A DNA stretch of 64,000 nucleotides from Zoogloea oleivorans. GTDB lineage: Bacteria > Pseudomonadota > Gammaproteobacteria > Burkholderiales > Rhodocyclaceae. Below are positions 28,239-35,871 of this stretch, in pieces. The position numbers were made by a program, and so were the translations under genes. The notes under the pieces were generated by a model. The model did not search any database. It was not told the DNA's origin and worked only from the letters and a program-made list of their open reading frames with translations. The stretch covers positions 17,563 to 81,562 of the forward strand of contig JAOAUC010000018.1 of the NCBI GenBank assembly GCA_030157785.1, read 5' to 3'. Positions within the stretch are counted from its first letter, which is position 1. Each line of letters starts with the position of its first letter.

Positions 28239-30185
28239 ATGAGCACCGAAGACATCAAGCACGACGACCAAACCACCGTTCCGGGGCGTCGCAAGTTCCT
28301 GAACACCGCAGCCTTTGCCGGCCTCGCCGGTGCCGGCCTTTCCGTTGGCCTGTCCGCCTGCAAGCAGGAAGCGGCTGCCCCGGCAGCAGCCCCCGCCGGC
28401 GCAGCGCCCGCAGCCCATGGCGCCAGCGATTGCGGCAAGTATGAAGTCGCTCCAGGCCAGCTGGATGAATACTATTCCTTCTCCAGCGGCGGTCACTCCG
28501 GCGAAGTGCGCATCTACGGCCTGCCTTCCGGCCGCCTGTTCAAGCGCATCCCGGTGTTCAACATGGACTGCCTGGTGGGCTGGGGCATCACCAACGAATC
28601 CAAGGCCATCATCGGCACCAAGCCCGACGGCAGCCTGAAATACCACACCGGCGACACCCACCACGTGCACCAGACCTACGTGGACGGCATGTACGACTGC
28701 AAGTACATGTTCGTGAACGACAAGATCCATAGCCGTCTGGCGCGCATCCGCATGGACACCATGGAGTGCGACAAGATCACCGAGTTGCCCAACATCCAGG
28801 GCTTCCACGGCACCTTCCCGGACAAGCGCGATCCGGTGGATGAAAAGATCAACCACACCACCCGCGTGTTCTGCGGCGCCGAGTTCTCGATTCCGTTGCC
28901 GAATGACGGCAGCGACATGAACGACCCGACCAAGTACCACTCGCTGTTCACCTGCGTGGATTCCGAATCCATGGAAGTGCGCTGGCAGGTGCTGATCGAC
29001 GGCAACTGCGACCTGGTGGCCACTTCCTACGACGGCAAGCTCGCCGCCACCAACCAGTACAACACCGAGATGGGCGCGCACTACCAGGACATGATGTCGT
29101 CCGAGCACGATGCCTGCCTGTTCTTCAACATCGCCCGCATCGAAGAAGCGGTCAAGGCCGGCAAGACCAAAACCTACGGCAGCTCGAAGGTGCCCGTCGT
29201 CGATGGCACCAAGGCCGCCAACGCCGACCCGAAGACCGCGCTGACCTGCTACGTGCCGATTCCGAAGAACCCGCACGGCGTCAATGCCAGCCCGGACGGC
29301 AAGTACTTCGTGTGCTCCGGCAAGCTCTCGCCCACCGCCAGCGTCATCCAGCACGACCTCGTGCTCAAGTGGTTCAACGGCGAGCTGAAGGAAGCCCGCG
29401 AAGCCGTCGTTGCCGAACCGGAAATCGGCCTCGGCCCCCTGCACACCGGTTTCGACAACAAGGGCAACGCCTTCACCACCCTGTTCCTCGACAGCCAGAT
29501 CGTGAAGTGGAACGTCGAAGCGGCGATCCAGTCCTTCAAGGGCGACAAGAACGCCAAAGTGGTGCTCGACCGGGTGGACGTGCAATACCAGCCGGGCCAT
29601 GGCTTCACCTCCATGGGCGAAACCAAGGCACCGGACGGCAAGTTCTTCCTGTCGGACAACAAGTTCTCCAAGGACCGCTTCCTGCCGGTTGGCCCGCTGC
29701 ACCCCGAAACGGCCCAGCTGATCGACATCAGCGGCGACAAGATGAAGGTGGTGGCCGACCACGCCGTGTATTCCGAGCCCCACGACTCCATCATCGTCCG
29801 TCGCGACCTCGTCAAGACCCGCCAGGTGTACAACCTCGACGAGTTCCCGAACGCCGTGAAGGACCCGAAGGAATCCGGCGTCTTCCGCAACGGCAACAAG
29901 GTCACCATCAAGATGGTGTCCCAGGCGCCGTCGTTCAGCCTGCCGGAATTCACCGTCAAGAAGGGTGATGAAGTCACGATCATCCTGACCAACCTCGACA
30001 AGGTCGAAGACTTGACCCACGGCTTTGCGATTCCGAAGTACGACATCAACTTCCTCGTCAATCCCCAGGAAACCAAGTCCGTCACCTTCAAGGCCGACAA
30101 GCTGGGCGTGTACTGGTGCTACTGCACCAACTTCTGCCACGCCCTGCACCTCGAAATGCGCTCGCGGATGATCGTCGAGAAGTAA
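28239..30185 (+). CDS. nosZ: Nitrous oxide reductase (clade I, Tat-exported)
   Basis: The 648-residue enzyme reduces N2O to N2 in the periplasm. The Tat signal is GRRKFLNTAAFAG (about residues 16-28), which marks clade I. A seven-bladed propeller with the CuZ His ligands follows; DTHHVHQTY near residue 137 is one ligand pair. The cupredoxin end holds the CuA ligands in CYCTNFCHALHLEM (about 627-640; Cys, Cys, His, Met). No mutation in the metal motifs is apparent. nosR follows in the same direction after a terminator. Length fits the family (630-650). Confidence 0.97.
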   Translation: MSTEDIKHDDQTTVPGRRKFLNTAAFAGLAGAGLSVGLSACKQEAAAPAAAPAGAAPAAHGASDCGKYEVAPGQLDEYYSFSSGGHSGEVRIYGLPSGRLFKRIPVFNMDCLVGWGITNESKAIIGTKPDGSLKYHTGDTHHVHQTYVDGMYDCKYMFVNDKIHSRLARIRMDTMECDKITELPNIQGFHGTFPDKRDPVDEKINHTTRVFCGAEFSIPLPNDGSDMNDPTKYHSLFTCVDSESMEVRWQVLIDGNCDLVATSYDGKLAATNQYNTEMGAHYQDMMSSEHDACLFFNIARIEEAVKAGKTKTYGSSKVPVVDGTKAANADPKTALTCYVPIPKNPHGVNASPDGKYFVCSGKLSPTASVIQHDLVLKWFNGELKEAREAVVAEPEIGLGPLHTGFDNKGNAFTTLFLDSQIVKWNVEAAIQSFKGDKNAKVVLDRVDVQYQPGHGFTSMGETKAPDGKFFLSDNKFSKDRFLPVGPLHPETAQLIDISGDKMKVVADHAVYSEPHDSIIVRRDLVKTRQVYNLDEFPNAVKDPKESGVFRNGNKVTIKMVSQAPSFSLPEFTVKKGDEVTIILTNLDKVEDLTHGFAIPKYDINFLVNPQETKSVTFKADKLGVYWCYCTNFCHALHLEMRSRMIVEK

Positions 30186-30216
30186 GCCGCAAAAGTCCTT
30201 ATCGAAGCTGTAATTT

Positions 30217-30242
30217 GGGAGACCTCCGGGTCTCCCTTTTTT
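30217..30242 (+). terminator. Terminator between nosZ and nosR
   Basis: GGGAGACC pairs with GGTCTCCC over 4 bases and is followed by TTTTTT, 30 nt after the nosZ stop. nosR therefore probably has its own promoter. Confidence 0.85.
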
Positions 30243-30258
30243 ATGTAATCGGCCGCGC

Positions 30259-30273
30259 CTGCGACGAATTGAC
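30259..30273. promoter_or_regulatory. nosR-upstream copy of the nosZ-type motif
   Basis: CTGCGACGAATTGAC matches the nosZ-upstream motif at 12 of 15 positions. It lies 83 nt before the nosR ATG and just after the nosZ terminator, the expected place for a nosR promoter. Only two copies are seen near nos genes; chance similarity remains possible. Confidence 0.35.
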
Positions 30274-30341
30274 CCAGCTTAAGGCGCCCTTCCCCCTTGA
30301 ACATCAGAATCCGCCAACATACTGATTAGCGGAGTCACTCG

Positions 30342-32525
30342 ATGCTCTCCCTGCGCGCCCTGCGCCGTTTTCTTCCTGCTCTTGCGTCGGCCCTCGTGGC
30401 CGGCAGCGCCCTCGCCGACACCTACGACGTCAAGCTTCCGCCGGAACTGTCCACCTCGCCCAAGCTGTGCGACTACGCCCCGTGCAAGGACGTGATGCCC
30501 GGCGCCACCTCGTTCTCGGAGCGTCGCGGCCAGCCCCCCTTCGTCGAAGCCTACAAGGACGAAGCCGGACAGAAGAAGCTCCTCGGCTACGTCATGCTGT
30601 CCACCGACATCACCGACATTCCGGCCTACTCGGGCAAGCCGGTTGTCACCCTGATCGGCATGGACACCACCGGCCACTTCACCGGCGTCAAGATCCTCAA
30701 GCACTCCGAGCCCATCCTGTTGCTCGGCATCCCCGAAGCCGCGCTGGTCAAGTTCAACAACCAGTACCTGGGCAAGTTCGTCGGCGACAACATCGAGATC
30801 GGCAAATCGCGCCCCGAAGAAAACCTCATCGGCCTCGACGCCATCACCGGCGCCACCGTCACCGTCATCGCCCAGAACCAGGTGATGATGACCTCCGGCA
30901 ACGAAGTGGCCAAGCAGGTCGGCATCCTCAAGCCCGTCAACCGTCCGCAGGCCCGCTTCATCGCCTCGACCGCCACGCCCAGCTGGGCCGAGCTGGTGAG
31001 CGACGGCAGCGTCCAGCGTCTGGTCGTCAAGGCCGAGGAAGTCGGCCTCAAGAGCGACGGCCGGCCCTACATGGACCTGTGGTTCGGCTACCTCAACGAA
31101 CCCTCCATCGGCCGGGCCATCCTGGGCAAATACGGCTACGACGGCCTGATGAGCCGCCTATCGGCAGGCGAGCACGCCATCTTCATCATCAAGACGGCCG
31201 GCATGGACTCCTTCAAGGGCTCCGGTTTCGTGCGCGGCGGCCTCTACGACCGCGTGCAGGTGCGCCAGGACAAGGACAGCTTCACCTTCCGCGACCTCGA
31301 CTACGTCAATCTGTGGGGCGTCTCCGCCAGCGGTGCGCCGGCCTTCGACGAGTCGGCCATCTTCATCATCCGCGGCAAGAGCTTCTCGGCCGCCTACCCG
31401 TGGAAGCTGATCTTCCTGGGCAACAAGATCGACAAGGAAACCTCCACCAAGACCTTCGCCAACTTCGACAAGGAATACTGGCTCGACGCCAAATACCTCG
31501 AAGGCGGCCGCCCCAAAGTCGTCAAGCCCGATCCCACCTGGCTCAAGGTATGGAAGGAACGTGCCGTCGAAATCGGCGCCTTCACGGTCTTCCTGCTGCT
31601 CATCTCGGTCGCCTACGCCAGCCGCGACAAGCTGGTGCGCCGCTCCACCCACAAGAACAAGTGGCCGGTGAATGCCTTCAAATACACCGCCTGGGTGGTG
31701 TCCATCGGCTTTGTCGGCTTCACCGCCATGGCCCAGCCGTCGATCACCCAGGTCCTCACCTGGTTCCACTCCCTGCTCTTCCAGTGGAAATGGGAGCTGT
31801 TCCTGTCCGATCCGCTGATCTTCGTGTTCTGGATCTTCATCATCGTCACGGTATTCGTGTGGGGCCGCGGCTTCTTCTGCGGCTGGCTGTGCCCCTTCGG
31901 GTCGCTATCGGAGCTGCTCTACAAGATCGGGCAGGCCGTCGGCCTCAAGCGCTTCCAGTTCCACCTGCCGCAAAAGCTCCACGACAAGCTCAAGTGGGTG
32001 AAGTACGCGGTCTTCTTCGGGCTGCTGGCAGTGTCCTTCTTCAACATGGGCCTGGCCGAAAAGCTTGCCGAAGTCGAACCCTTCAAGACCACCTTCCTGG
32101 TCGGCATCATGAACCGCAGCTGGCCCTACAGCCTGTTCGCCGCCGGTTTGCTGGGCCTGTCGATCTTCACCGAGCGGCCCTTCTGCAAATACCTGTGCCC
32201 GCTGGGCGCTGCGCTGGCCATGCCGACCACCTTCCGCTGGTTCGGACTCAAGCGGAAGGAAGAATGCACCTCGTGCAAGGCCTGCGCCAAGGGCTGCGGC
32301 TCGCTGGCCATCGACACCAAGGGCAACATCGACCAGCGTGAATGCATGCTGTGCCTCGACTGCATGGTTCTCTACTACGACGACCACGCCTGCCCGCCGC
32401 TGGCCCAGGAACGCAAACGCCGCACCAAGGCCGGCCAGCCCCTCACCCCGATCAATGGCAAGGGCTACTACATTCCCATCCACCCGGCCCCGGCCGACAA
32501 GAAGCAGGAAGGCGCCGCAGCATGA
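30342..32525 (+). CDS. nosR: NosR, membrane iron-sulfur flavoprotein
   Basis: The 727-residue protein has a signal sequence, a periplasmic FMN-binding domain with the flavinylation motif DAITGATVT (about residues 166-174), several membrane segments (about 405-620), two CxxxCP motifs (FCGWLCP and FCKYLCP) and a ferredoxin-like end with CTSCKACAKGC and CMLCLDC. NosR carries electrons from quinol to NosZ and is needed for nosZ expression. A small membrane protein gene overlaps its stop by ATGA. Length fits the family (700-730). Confidence 0.96.
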   Translation: MLSLRALRRFLPALASALVAGSALADTYDVKLPPELSTSPKLCDYAPCKDVMPGATSFSERRGQPPFVEAYKDEAGQKKLLGYVMLSTDITDIPAYSGKPVVTLIGMDTTGHFTGVKILKHSEPILLLGIPEAALVKFNNQYLGKFVGDNIEIGKSRPEENLIGLDAITGATVTVIAQNQVMMTSGNEVAKQVGILKPVNRPQARFIASTATPSWAELVSDGSVQRLVVKAEEVGLKSDGRPYMDLWFGYLNEPSIGRAILGKYGYDGLMSRLSAGEHAIFIIKTAGMDSFKGSGFVRGGLYDRVQVRQDKDSFTFRDLDYVNLWGVSASGAPAFDESAIFIIRGKSFSAAYPWKLIFLGNKIDKETSTKTFANFDKEYWLDAKYLEGGRPKVVKPDPTWLKVWKERAVEIGAFTVFLLLISVAYASRDKLVRRSTHKNKWPVNAFKYTAWVVSIGFVGFTAMAQPSITQVLTWFHSLLFQWKWELFLSDPLIFVFWIFIIVTVFVWGRGFFCGWLCPFGSLSELLYKIGQAVGLKRFQFHLPQKLHDKLKWVKYAVFFGLLAVSFFNMGLAEKLAEVEPFKTTFLVGIMNRSWPYSLFAAGLLGLSIFTERPFCKYLCPLGAALAMPTTFRWFGLKRKEECTSCKACAKGCGSLAIDTKGNIDQRECMLCLDCMVLYYDDHACPPLAQERKRRTKAGQPLTPINGKGYYIPIHPAPADKKQEGAAA

Positions 32526-32944
32526 CCATCGCCGACAAGACCGAACTCCGTCAGCCCGCTTACGGCAATGCCCACGGCCTCAAATGGTTGGCTGCCGAAG
32601 CCTGGGACCACCTGTGGCCGTGGGCCGGCCGCGGCCAGGCCGCACGCAAGCTCATTCAGGGCGCCGGCTTTGCGCTGGCCATCGCCGCCACGGTCGCGTG
32701 GGTGCTGGCCGCCATGGGCCGCCTCGAAGCCGGCGCCATCATCGGCTGGTGGTTTGGCTGGAGCGTGCTGGAAGTCTTCGTCCGCCTCGACGCCAAGCCC
32801 TACGTCAAGGAAGGCCCCTGGTGGGGCCACCTGTATCGCCGCGCCACGGTGATGGACATGATCTGCTACGTGAGCTTCAAGAATTTGCTGATCGGCGCGG
32901 TGCTGTTCATCGGCCTGAAGAGCATTGGTGCCCTGCAGGTATAG
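32522..32944 (+). CDS. Small membrane protein linked to nosR
   Basis: The 140-residue protein has three probable transmembrane segments (about residues 47-67, 70-88 and 115-133) and a Trp-rich N-terminal region. It starts inside the nosR stop (ATGA), so it is translationally coupled and should act with NosR. I do not recognise a named family; similar nosR-linked membrane proteins occur in related betaproteobacteria. It could be an anchor or a quinol-oxidising partner, but no heme or cluster motif is visible. Confidence 0.75.
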   Translation: MTIADKTELRQPAYGNAHGLKWLAAEAWDHLWPWAGRGQAARKLIQGAGFALAIAATVAWVLAAMGRLEAGAIIGWWFGWSVLEVFVRLDAKPYVKEGPWWGHLYRRATVMDMICYVSFKNLLIGAVLFIGLKSIGALQV

Positions 32945-32952
32945 AGACGACT

Positions 32953-33053
32953 TGTAGGGGCGACTTCAGTCGCCCATCCGCGCGCTCAATCATCGACATG
33001 TCGTTGCCAAAGTCCGCGGGCGACTGAAGTCGCCCCTACAGTTCGCCCCTACA
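32953..33053. repeat. REP-like paired palindromic repeat
   Basis: A 23-base unit beginning TGTAGGGGCGACTTCAGTCG (32953-32975) is repeated in inverted form at 33018-33040. Each unit is itself nearly palindromic (GGCGACT..AGTCGCC). A third partial copy (CGCCCCTACA, 33044-33053) follows. The arrangement is that of bacterial interspersed paired REP elements and lies between convergent ends, a usual place. Confidence 0.85.
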
Positions 33054-33128
33054 AATGCTTTCACGACTGGCCGAAAGCTTCTCGCGATTACTCGGAACTC
33101 ACTTCCGACCGGTCGCAAGACACATCTC

Positions 33129-33407
33129 TCAGCCCCGCTCTGCATCGTAGGCCGACAAACTCACCCCCGCTGCCGCCAGACATTCCCTCAGGTGCTTCAC
33201 TTCGGTCTTGAGAAACTCGTTGCCGTGATGCGGGTGATGCACGAAGAACTCGTGGCGGTTCAAAACAATGCGAAAGCGCGCCCCGTGGCTGGGATCGACG
33301 CTGGCGCCCAGGTGATTGAGCAGGGATTCGACTTCGCGCCACTGGATGTTGCTGCTGATGGGGTCGCGAAAGATCGCTTCGAGAACGTTGCGGTGCTTGT
33401 GACTCAT
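33129..33407 (-). CDS. HicA-like toxin-family protein, solitary
   Basis: The 92-residue protein resembles HicA double-strand-RNA-binding-fold ribonucleases: NIQWREVESLLNHLGASV near the N-terminus, a GARFRIVLNRHEFFVHHPH core with the His-rich region, and a VKHLRECL helix. HicA toxins cut mRNA and are held by HicB; no hicB is adjacent. Larger annotated homologues of this type are often chromosomal and unpaired, so toxicity is doubtful. GGAGGG precedes the ATG at 33407; longer frames upstream run into the ABC-F gene on the other strand. Confidence 0.75.
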   Translation of the reverse strand: MSHKHRNVLEAIFRDPISSNIQWREVESLLNHLGASVDPSHGARFRIVLNRHEFFVHHPHHGNEFLKTEVKHLRECLAAAGVSLSAYDAERG

Positions 33408-33588
33408 GGCGTGGCCCTCCCGTTGATTGTTGCGGCCATTCTTGCACCGGCAGGGCCGCCCGGGTATGCGCAAACGCAACATCCATCGAAACGATGTCAC
33501 GCCCGACTTGACCGGAAAGCCCAAATATTCATAGGCCCGGCCTGCTGCGGTCGCTATCATGCGCGACTTCTCTGCGCATTCCCCACCC

Positions 33589-35241
33589 ATGATCACCCTC
33601 AAAAACGTCACCTTGCGCCGCGGCGCCAAGGTGCTGCTCGACAGCACGTCCGTCACCCTCAACCCCGGCGAGAAGGTCGGCCTGGTCGGGCGTAACGGCG
33701 CCGGCAAGTCCACGCTCTTCGGCCTGCTCAACGGCAGCCTGCATGAAGATGGTGGCGACTACTCCATCCCGACCCAGTGGCGCATGGCCCAGGTTGCGCA
33801 GGACATGCCCGAGACCGAGCAAAGCGCCACCGACTTCGTCATCCAGGGCGACACCGTCCTGCTTGCCGCGCAAGAAGAAGTGAGCGCCGCCGAGGCCAGC
33901 GACGACGGCATGCGCATGGCGCACGCCTACATGGAACTCCATGACGCCGGCGCCCACGATGCCGAAGCCCGCGCCCAGGCGCTGATCCTCGGCCTCGGCT
34001 TCAAGATTTCCGAGCTGTCCAATCCGGTCAACAGCTTCTCCGGCGGCTGGCGCATGCGCCTGCAACTGGCCCGTGCACTGATGTGCCCGTCGGATCTGCT
34101 GCTGCTCGACGAACCCACCAACCACCTCGACCTCGACGCCCTGGTGTGGCTGGAAGCCTGGCTCAAGCGCTACACCGGCACCCTCATCGTAATCAGCCAC
34201 GACCGGGAATTCCTCGACGCCATCACCACTGTCACCCTGCACATCGACAACGCCAAGCTGGTGCGCTACGGCGGCAACTACAGCGCGTTTGAAGACATGC
34301 GCGCCGAACAGCTGCTGCTGCAGCAATCGGCCCTGGCCAAGCAGGCCGAAAAGATCGCCCACCTCAAGAAGTTCATCGACCGTTTCAAGGCCAAGGCCAG
34401 CAAGGCCAAGCAGGCCCAGAGCCGGGTCAAGGCCCTCGATCGCATGGAGAAGATCGCCCCGGTGCTGGCCGATGCCGACTTCACCTTCGAATTCCAGGAA
34501 CCCGCCAACCTGCCCAACCCCATGCTGGCCATGACGGACGTGAGCTTCGGCTACCCGCCCCTCGACGACGCCCCCGCCGGCACGCCGCCCACCGTCATCG
34601 TCAAGAACATCAACCGCTCGGTGCATGCCGGCCAGCGTCTGGGCATCCTGGGCGCCAACGGCCAGGGCAAATCGACGCTGGTGAAGACGGTGGCCCGCGC
34701 GCTGGCCCCGATCACCGGCGAGATCACCGAAGGCAAGGGGCTCAACATCGGCTACTTCGCCCAGCAGGAACTCGACGTGCTGCGTCCACTGGACAACCCG
34801 ATGGAGCACATGATCCGTCTGGCCAAGGACACCATCGCTGCCGGTGGCCGAGCCGTGGCCGGCCGCGAGCAGGACTTGCGCAGCTTCCTGGGCACCTTCA
34901 ACTTCAGCGGCGAGATGGTCAAGCAGCCCGTCGGCACCATGAGCGGCGGCGAAAAGGCCCGGCTGGTGCTGTGCATGATCGTCTGGCAGCGCCCCAACCT
35001 GCTGCTGCTCGATGAGCCGACCAACCACCTGGACTTGGCCACCCGCGAAGCCCTCAGCGTCGCCCTCAACGAGTTCGAAGGCACCGTGATGCTGGTCAGC
35101 CACGACCGCGCCCTGCTGCGCGCCGTGTGCGACGAGTTCTGGCTGGTCACCCGCGGCGGCATCGAACCCTTCGATGGCGACCTGGACGACTACCAGCGCT
35201 TCCTGCTGGCCGAAGCCAAGCGCTCCCGCGAGGCCGCCTGA
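33589..35241 (+). CDS. ABC-F family ATPase
   Basis: The 550-residue protein carries two ABC modules without membrane segments: Walker A GRNGAGKST (first) and GANGQGKST (second), signatures FSGGWRMRLQLARAL and MSGGEKARLVLCM, and Walker B LLLLDEPTNHLD in both. A charged linker of about 60 residues lies between. ABC-F proteins bind the ribosomal E site and relieve stalled translation; the closest type appears to be YheS. The ATG at 33589 was chosen for its start ITLKNVTLRRGA; an upstream ATG (33559) is possible. Confidence 0.93.
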   Translation: MITLKNVTLRRGAKVLLDSTSVTLNPGEKVGLVGRNGAGKSTLFGLLNGSLHEDGGDYSIPTQWRMAQVAQDMPETEQSATDFVIQGDTVLLAAQEEVSAAEASDDGMRMAHAYMELHDAGAHDAEARAQALILGLGFKISELSNPVNSFSGGWRMRLQLARALMCPSDLLLLDEPTNHLDLDALVWLEAWLKRYTGTLIVISHDREFLDAITTVTLHIDNAKLVRYGGNYSAFEDMRAEQLLLQQSALAKQAEKIAHLKKFIDRFKAKASKAKQAQSRVKALDRMEKIAPVLADADFTFEFQEPANLPNPMLAMTDVSFGYPPLDDAPAGTPPTVIVKNINRSVHAGQRLGILGANGQGKSTLVKTVARALAPITGEITEGKGLNIGYFAQQELDVLRPLDNPMEHMIRLAKDTIAAGGRAVAGREQDLRSFLGTFNFSGEMVKQPVGTMSGGEKARLVLCMIVWQRPNLLLLDEPTNHLDLATREALSVALNEFEGTVMLVSHDRALLRAVCDEFWLVTRGGIEPFDGDLDDYQRFLLAEAKRSREAA

Positions 35242-35871
35242 TCAGCCCAGGCGGTTCTCGATGACGTAACGGGTCAGCTCGGCGTTCGACTGAAGGCCGA
35301 GCTTTTCGACGATGCGCGCCCGGTAGGTGCTCACCGTTTTGACGCTCACGTGCAGCGCCTCGCCGATCCGCGTCAGCGAGGTGCCCTTGCTGAGCATCAG
35401 CAGCACTTCGGCTTCACGCCGGGACAGGTTCTGGTGGGCCAGCTTGCGGCCTGAAGGGGCGACGCCGGCCAGCAGCTTTTCGGCCAGCGTCGGGCTGACA
35501 TAGCGAGCTCCGGCCACCGCCGTACGAATGGCGGTGAGGATCTGGGCCGGCGGACTGTCCTTGTTGAGGTAACCCGAAGCGCCGGCCTCGAGGGCCGGCA
35601 TGGCGAATTCGTCCTCCGAGAACATGCTGAAGATCAGCACCGGCAAGTCGGGACGCAAGCGCTTGATGCGCTTGAGCACCTCCAGACCACTCAGGTCCGG
35701 CAACGCAATATCCAGCAGCACGAGACTCCAGTCACCGGTCTGCACCAGGGCCACCGCCTCGAGCCCGGTGGCCGCTTCGCCGGTGATCTCGAGGTCTTCG
35801 GTATCGGCCAGAAACTGCCGCAGGCCGCAGCGCACCACGGCGTGGTCATCAACGATCAATACTGTCGCCAT
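35242..35871 (-). CDS. LuxR/NarL-type response regulator
   Basis: The 209-residue regulator has a receiver domain with DD at residues 9-10 and phospho-Asp in SLVLLDIALPDLSG (about residue 55), and a C-terminal LuxR HTH (LSRREAEVLLMLSKGTSLTRIGEALHVSVKTVSTY pattern, about 140-175). AGAAGGG places the start at ATG 35871; an ATG at 35874 is next to it. It overlaps the 3' end of the histidine-kinase gene by 23 bases, so the two make a two-component pair. Confidence 0.93.
   Translation of the reverse strand: MATVLIVDDHAVVRCGLRQFLADTEDLEITGEAATGLEAVALVQTGDWSLVLLDIALPDLSGLEVLKRIKRLRPDLPVLIFSMFSEDEFAMPALEAGASGYLNKDSPPAQILTAIRTAVAGARYVSPTLAEKLLAGVAPSGRKLAHQNLSRREAEVLLMLSKGTSLTRIGEALHVSVKTVSTYRARIVEKLGLQSNAELTRYVIENRLG

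Noticed and set aside
28224..30149. 641-codon antisense frame to nosZ
   Set aside because: Low-complexity Val/Leu/His-rich translation typical of antisense to GC-rich genes; nosZ is unmistakable.
33529..35103. 524-codon antisense frame to the ABC-F gene
   Set aside because: Antisense shadow; the ABC-F motifs prove the plus-strand gene.
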